Below are positions 60,293 to 64,000 of a stretch of DNA of 64,000 nt, one piece after another. Source of the stretch: Desulfosudis oleivorans Hxd3 (GTDB taxonomy: Bacteria; Desulfobacterota; Desulfobacteria; Desulfobacterales; Desulfosudaceae); contig NC_009943.1 of assembly GCF_000018405.1 (NCBI RefSeq), positions 3,723,001 to 3,787,000 of the forward strand. The letters run 5' to 3'. The notes beneath the pieces were generated by a model. It saw nothing but the letters and a program-made list of their open reading frames with translations. It was not told where the DNA came from and did no database searches. Made by a program: the position numbers and the translations under genes. Each line of letters begins with the position of its first letter. Position 1 is the first letter of the stretch.

Positions 60293-60823
60293 CTATTGGA
60301 CGGCTATCTCTCTTTTCAGCCGGCGCAAACCGTTCACCACAAACGCCGCGCTGCGAATGGCCATGGCGGCAAAGGCATAGGGAATCACCAGCCGCAGCAT
60401 CCATTCCGGGGCACCGAAAAACACGGTCTCCGGCGAAAAGGGCCGGGTCAGGACAATATATTGAACCGCGGCCCAGAACAGCAGAACCGAAGCGGCCGCG
60501 CAAAACAGATCGGCAAAGGCGTCGGTCAGACGCCTTATGACCACACGATGTCTAAGCAGGCGGGAAACAAGATCGATCCGCAGGTGGCGCTGCTGGTCGG
60601 CGGCCAGGGCCGCGCCGATAAAGACCAGCCAGACCACCTGGGCGCGCAGCACTTCGTTGAGCCAGACAAAACCGAAATCAAAAAAATTTCTCAGCACCAC
60701 CTGGAAAAAGGCAAGGCCGATCATGGAAAACAGCAGCAGGCACAGCAGGGTTTTTTCAAGGCCCACCAGGCTGCGGTGGAAGAGCAGGACCACCCGGACG
60801 ATCCTGGAGGGGGCAAGGGTCAC
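60293..60823 (-). CDS. dctQ: TRAP transporter small permease subunit
   Basis: 176 residues with four membrane segments: LVGLEKTLLCLLLFSMIGLAFFQVVLR and FVWLNEVLRAQVVWLVFIGAALAADQQRHLRIDLVSR are the standard DctQ pattern. The start overlaps the dctP stop by four bases (ATGA). It joins the large permease to the binding protein. Gap to dctM: about 45 bases. Confidence 0.9.
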   Translation of the reverse strand: MTLAPSRIVRVVLLFHRSLVGLEKTLLCLLLFSMIGLAFFQVVLRNFFDFGFVWLNEVLRAQVVWLVFIGAALAADQQRHLRIDLVSRLLRHRVVIRRLTDAFADLFCAAASVLLFWAAVQYIVLTRPFSPETVFFGAPEWMLRLVIPYAFAAMAIRSAAFVVNGLRRLKREIAVQ

Positions 60824-61869
60824 GGGGTTTGGCTCCTGTACTGGTCCAGATGGACCAGTATCCGGTCAAGCAGTTCCCTGGAATAAAGTTTATCGGCCTG
60901 ATCGTCCCACACGGTCACGGCCCCTTTTCGAATGGTCTCCACCTGGGCGTCGGTCATGTCCACCCGCACAATGCCGTATTTGACCATGGCGTCCATAGCC
61001 TTTTGATTGTCCTTACGGGAGGCGGCCACAAACTGTTTTTCCATCTCCGGCCGGGCCGCGGCAAGGCCGGCCCGGGACGACGCCGACAGGCCGTTCCATG
61101 CATCCAGGGTACAGACAACCACTGCCGGGGAGTAACGGATCTTTAACGGCACCATGTAGTTGACCACCGGGTAGAGCTGAGTGGCGATCATCCAGAGGGC
61201 CGGCGCGATCAGGGAGTCGGCCACGCCCTGGCGCAGGGAGGGCGCCAGCTCGGGAATGTTCACGGGAATGGGGCTGGCATTGAGGCTCTTGAGCAGGTGC
61301 TCTTCCAGAGTGCCGTACCAGGTCATGAACCGGGCCTTCTGAAAATCGGCAAGATCCGTAAAACTCCACTTCACCGAGTATATCTGGTCAAAATCCTGAT
61401 CCAGCCACGCCAGCAGCTTGAAGCCCCGGGCCTGCATCAGGCGGTCGAATTCAGGCCACATCTTTTCCCGAATGTGGTCCACCTCGGCATAGCTCTTAAA
61501 AAGAAAGGGCAGCTCCACCACGGCAAACTCGGGGCAGGCAATGGTGGCGCCCTGACCGGTGAGGCCGGCGGCCTGAAGCTGGCCCACCCGCATCTTGGCC
61601 ACGATATCCTCATCGTCTCCCATCAGGCCGCCCCAGTACACCTTCACCTTCAGCTCGCCGCTGGTGCCGGATTGAATAACCGGCATCATGATGGTTTCAA
61701 ACTGGTGGGCCCAGCCCACGCCCTTGGGCGTGAGTGTCCCCACCTTCCAGACAACCTTCGGCGCTGTGTCGGCACGGACAATGGTCACAGGTCCTGCCGC
61801 CCAGACGGCCATGACAACAGCCGCCAGCACCCAGACCGCCTTTTTGATTATGCCCTGCTTTTTCATCAT
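60820..61869 (-). CDS. dctP: TRAP transporter substrate-binding protein
   Basis: 349 residues. The signal peptide MMKKQGIIKKAVWVLAAVVMAVWAAGPVTIVRA is followed by the DctP fold: VVWKVGTLTPKGVGWAHQFETIMMPVI, GELKVKVYWGGLMGDDEDIVAKMRVGQLQAAGL and the conserved region FKSYAEVDHIREKMWPEFDRLMQARGFKLLAWL. With tatT in the operon it is probably the TatP type, which in Treponema has a pocket suited to hydrophobic ligands. The ATG overlaps the leuD stop as TAATG. Confidence 0.88.
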   Translation of the reverse strand: MMKKQGIIKKAVWVLAAVVMAVWAAGPVTIVRADTAPKVVWKVGTLTPKGVGWAHQFETIMMPVIQSGTSGELKVKVYWGGLMGDDEDIVAKMRVGQLQAAGLTGQGATIACPEFAVVELPFLFKSYAEVDHIREKMWPEFDRLMQARGFKLLAWLDQDFDQIYSVKWSFTDLADFQKARFMTWYGTLEEHLLKSLNASPIPVNIPELAPSLRQGVADSLIAPALWMIATQLYPVVNYMVPLKIRYSPAVVVCTLDAWNGLSASSRAGLAAARPEMEKQFVAASRKDNQKAMDAMVKYGIVRVDMTDAQVETIRKGAVTVWDDQADKLYSRELLDRILVHLDQYRSQTP

Positions 61870-62393
61870 TAATAGCGTTCGTCCGCGTAGTTAAGCCACC
61901 CCCCGGCCTCGATCAGTGCCCGGTCAAACCCGCCCAGGGAGAACGGCACCTCTTTTCGAATGTCTTTGGCGGTAAACACGAACACCGACCGCTCCAGGTC
62001 GGTCTCCACCTGCACATCCCTGCCCGCAAACGTCTTGAACAGTTCATTAATGGTTTTTGCCGGCAGTTCAGCGGCCAGCATGCCGCAGTTATACATGTTC
62101 TGCCGGAAGATACGCGAAAAGCTCTCCGCGATCACCACGTCGATGTTGTTCACCTCCAGGGCCCAGGCCGCGTGCTCCCTGGATGATCCGCACCCGAAGT
62201 TGGCCCGGGTGAGAATCACCCCTTTGCCCTTCAGGTCCCTTGCCGGGTCAAACCCTTCCAGGGCCAGGTCTTCCAGCAGGTGGGGCCCCAGGGCCTGCTT
62301 GGAGATTTCGGTCAGGTATTTGGCCGGAATGATCTCGTCGGTGTTGATGTCCGACCGGTCTAAAAAAAGTATTTTGCCGTCAAAGGATTCCAT
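61869..62393 (-). CDS. leuD: 3-isopropylmalate dehydratase/homoaconitase small subunit
   Basis: 174 residues from ATG 62393, which has GGAGTAG upstream. LDRSDINTDEIIPAKYLTEISKQALG, then GVILTRANFGCGSSREHAAWAL, are the substrate-binding and swivelling-domain motifs of the small subunit. The short length is that of the archaeal-type enzyme. It pairs with the large subunit just upstream. Substrate may be isopropylmalate, homoaconitate or a related acid. Confidence 0.88.
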   Translation of the reverse strand: MESFDGKILFLDRSDINTDEIIPAKYLTEISKQALGPHLLEDLALEGFDPARDLKGKGVILTRANFGCGSSREHAAWALEVNNIDVVIAESFSRIFRQNMYNCGMLAAELPAKTINELFKTFAGRDVQVETDLERSVFVFTAKDIRKEVPFSLGGFDRALIEAGGWLNYADERY

Positions 62394-62400
62394 GCCGCTT

Positions 62401-63696
62401 CTACTCCGCGCGTTTTTTATACAGTTTCGAGTTGGTGATGCAACCGGCAATGGCGCCGGCCGCGGCCGTGGCCGGGCTGGCCAGGTGAACCATGCCGCCC
62501 TTGCCCATGCGGCCGTTGAAATTCCGGTTGGTGGTGGACAGGCACACCTCGCCCGGGGCCAGCACGCCGTTGCTCATGCCCAGGCAGGCCCCGCAGGTGG
62601 GGTTGGTGACACAGAAACCCGCGGCCATGAACGTCGCGATCAGTCCCTCCTCAAGCGCGGCCTGAAACACCGTGGGCGTGGCCGGAGAGACAATGCCCCG
62701 CACCGACGGATGCACCTTTTTGCCTTTCAGTACTTTTGCGGCCACCCGCAGGTCCTCCAGCCGGCCGTTGGTGCACGAGCCGATATAGACCTGGTCGATG
62801 GGGGTGCCCTCCATCTCGGCCACGGGTTTGACACAGTCCGGCTTGTAGCCGTAGGTCACCCGGGGCGACAGGTCGCTGATATCCATTTCCAGTACCCGGT
62901 CGTAATCCGCGTCCGGGTCGGATACCAGTTTCTTGAACGCCTTGAGAGCCGCCTGCCGGGAAGGGTATTCGCCCTTGATGAACTCCCACAGGTAGGCCAC
63001 GGTGGTCTTGTCCGGATAGCAGATGCCGCAGGTGCCCCCGGCCTCGATGGCCATGTTGCACAGGGTCATGCGGGCCTCCATGCTCATAGCGTCCACGCAG
63101 GGGCCGGTAAACTCAATCACCCGGTTGGTGGCGCCGTTGACCCCCAGCTCGGCAATCACCGCCAGGATCACGTCCTTGGCATAAACGCCGGGGGAAAGCT
63201 TCCCGTTTAACACCACCTTGATGGTGGACGGATAGTTTAAGGCGCAGACGCCCTTTAAAATACCCACCTCCAGGTCGGTGGTGCCCACGCCCGCGGCAAA
63301 GGCGCCAAAAGCGCCGTAGGTGCAGGTGTGGGAGTCTCCCATGATAATGGTGTGGCCGGGCCGCACAAACCCCTGCTCAGGAAAAAGCGCGTGGCACACG
63401 CCGTTGCGGCCGATATCGAAAAACCCGTCGATGCCGTGACGCCGGGCCCACTGCCGCAGGATCTTTCCCTGGGCCGCGGTCTTGGAGTCCTTGGCCGGGG
63501 TCACGTGGTCGATCACCGCCTTGATCTTTGACGGATCAAAGACCCGGTCCTTATTTTTTTCCATCAGGTCGCAGATGGCTGTGGGTGTGGTGATCTCATG
63601 ACAGAACACACCGTCAAGCCTTATCACATGAACCTCTCCAAAGGGCTGGTCCACACTATGCGCGTCAAAAATTTTCTGTGCAATCGTTTTTCCCAT
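62401..63696 (-). CDS. leuC: 3-isopropylmalate dehydratase/homoaconitase large subunit
   Basis: 431 residues. The three cysteine ligands of the 4Fe-4S cluster are visible in VYIGSCTNGRLEDLR and CVTNPTCGACLGMSNGV. GDSHTCTYGAFGAFAAGVGTTDLE is another hallmark of the family. The length is that of archaeal-type LeuC/homoaconitase. The gene ends 8 bases before leuD and starts 10 bases after the dapF-like stop, so it is part of one leftward run with the epimerase-like gene and the transporter. Confidence 0.9.
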   Translation of the reverse strand: MGKTIAQKIFDAHSVDQPFGEVHVIRLDGVFCHEITTPTAICDLMEKNKDRVFDPSKIKAVIDHVTPAKDSKTAAQGKILRQWARRHGIDGFFDIGRNGVCHALFPEQGFVRPGHTIIMGDSHTCTYGAFGAFAAGVGTTDLEVGILKGVCALNYPSTIKVVLNGKLSPGVYAKDVILAVIAELGVNGATNRVIEFTGPCVDAMSMEARMTLCNMAIEAGGTCGICYPDKTTVAYLWEFIKGEYPSRQAALKAFKKLVSDPDADYDRVLEMDISDLSPRVTYGYKPDCVKPVAEMEGTPIDQVYIGSCTNGRLEDLRVAAKVLKGKKVHPSVRGIVSPATPTVFQAALEEGLIATFMAAGFCVTNPTCGACLGMSNGVLAPGEVCLSTTNRNFNGRMGKGGMVHLASPATAAAGAIAGCITNSKLYKKRAE

Positions 63697-63706
63697 TCAC
63701 AAATCC

Positions 63707-64000
63707 TTATTCCTCCGGTGGTGTACCGGACCACACCTCTGTTGAAAGGGTACCCATGGCGATTTTTGCCGCCGGTCCGGTCAACCGTATTGAATAGTCG
63801 TCTTTTACAGTGATGTCAAGCGTTCCGCCGGGCATGTGCACAATAATAGATTGGTCACAGACACCGATTCTGCGGGCTACGGCAGCGGATGCAGAAGCGC
63901 TGCTGCCCGAAGCCAGGGTATAGCCCGCGCCCCGCTCCCAGATCTCGATGGCGATGGTGTTTCTGTCGATCACCTTCATGAACTGGACATTGGTACGGTT
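63707..64000 (-). CDS. dapF: Diaminopimelate epimerase-like protein, C-terminal part
   Basis: The frame is open to the right edge, so only the last 97 residues are seen. NRTNVQFMKVIDRNTIAIEIWERGAGYTL matches the C-terminal domain of DapF. The second catalytic cysteine, expected in ACGTGA, is replaced by serine: ASGSSASASA. No other cysteine lies within this stretch except in GVCDQS further on. The enzyme may therefore not racemise diaminopimelate but act as another member of the DapF/PrpF fold. It is the first gene of a run with leuC, leuD and the TRAP transporter. Confidence 0.75.
   Translation of the reverse strand, partial: NRTNVQFMKVIDRNTIAIEIWERGAGYTLASGSSASASAAVARRIGVCDQSIIVHMPGGTLDITVKDDYSIRLTGPAAKIAMGTLSTEVWSGTPPEE

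Noticed and set aside
59174-60886. A 570-codon open frame on the plus strand
   Set aside because: It is antisense to dctM and dctQ, rich in Gly, His, Arg and Gln, and has no motif; it is a by-product of high GC content.

Overview
The window looks like chromosomal DNA of an anaerobic Desulfobacterota bacterium, most likely a sulfate reducer of the Desulfobacteraceae/Desulfosarcinaceae type. This is inferred from gene content: acyl-CoA dehydrogenases, ferredoxin-like iron-sulfur proteins, a TatT-type TRAP transporter, several MoxR/VWA pairs, sigma-54 regulators and many short dispersed repeats. Most of the sequence is GC-rich. The stretch from about 42.2 to 57.6 kb is clearly more AT-rich and behaves like an integrated island.

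Region 1 (1-6.8 kb) has a leftward group of secreted and lipid-binding proteins (START-like, SCP2-like). It diverges from a TetR regulator that has a visible sigma-70 promoter and two operator-like repeats. The rightward aroE-aroK-GT-C group follows. Region 2 (7.3-17 kb) is devoted to envelope glycosylation: a leftward run of polyprenyl-phosphate mannosyltransferase, PMT-like/TPR protein and a second GT-C protein, a TPR lipoprotein, and two tandem secreted beta-propeller/thrombospondin-3 proteins. A GT2 fragment trapped between the two propeller genes shows how they were duplicated.

Region 3 (17.3-41.4 kb) holds three different AAA+ (MoxR/NorQ) plus VWA modules: MoxR+DUF2201-VWA+a protein of exact 28-residue repeats; MoxR+CoxE-VWA+an acyl-CoA-dehydrogenase-like protein; and NorQ/CbbQ+NorD. 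Two related multi-cysteine ferredoxin proteins lie beside them. Between the modules are an acyl-CoA dehydrogenase, an enoyl-CoA isomerase-like protein, two tandem sigma-54 activators, a secreted C45-family protein and apolipoprotein N-acyltransferase.

Region 4 (41.5-57.7 kb) is an accessory region. It has VapBC, an AAA/DUF4143 ATPase under a perfect 29-bp palindrome, and an AbiE toxin-antitoxin cassette flanked by direct repeats of the tRNA-Arg 3' end. A 12-kb segment follows with a methylase/nuclease pair, a MerR-like regulator, a truncated wHTH-nuclease, a four-gene signalling operon (small protein, 1036-residue GAF histidine kinase, stand-alone receiver, membrane coiled-coil protein), small island genes and a tyrosine-recombinase remnant ending beside intact tRNA-Arg(UCG). 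The four-gene signalling operon is my best candidate for an undescribed system.

Region 5 (57.7-64 kb) is a leftward core run: a partial dapF-like gene lacking its second catalytic cysteine, leuC-leuD-type dehydratase, dctP-dctQ-dctM-tatT TRAP transporter, then tRNA-His and tRNA-Arg.
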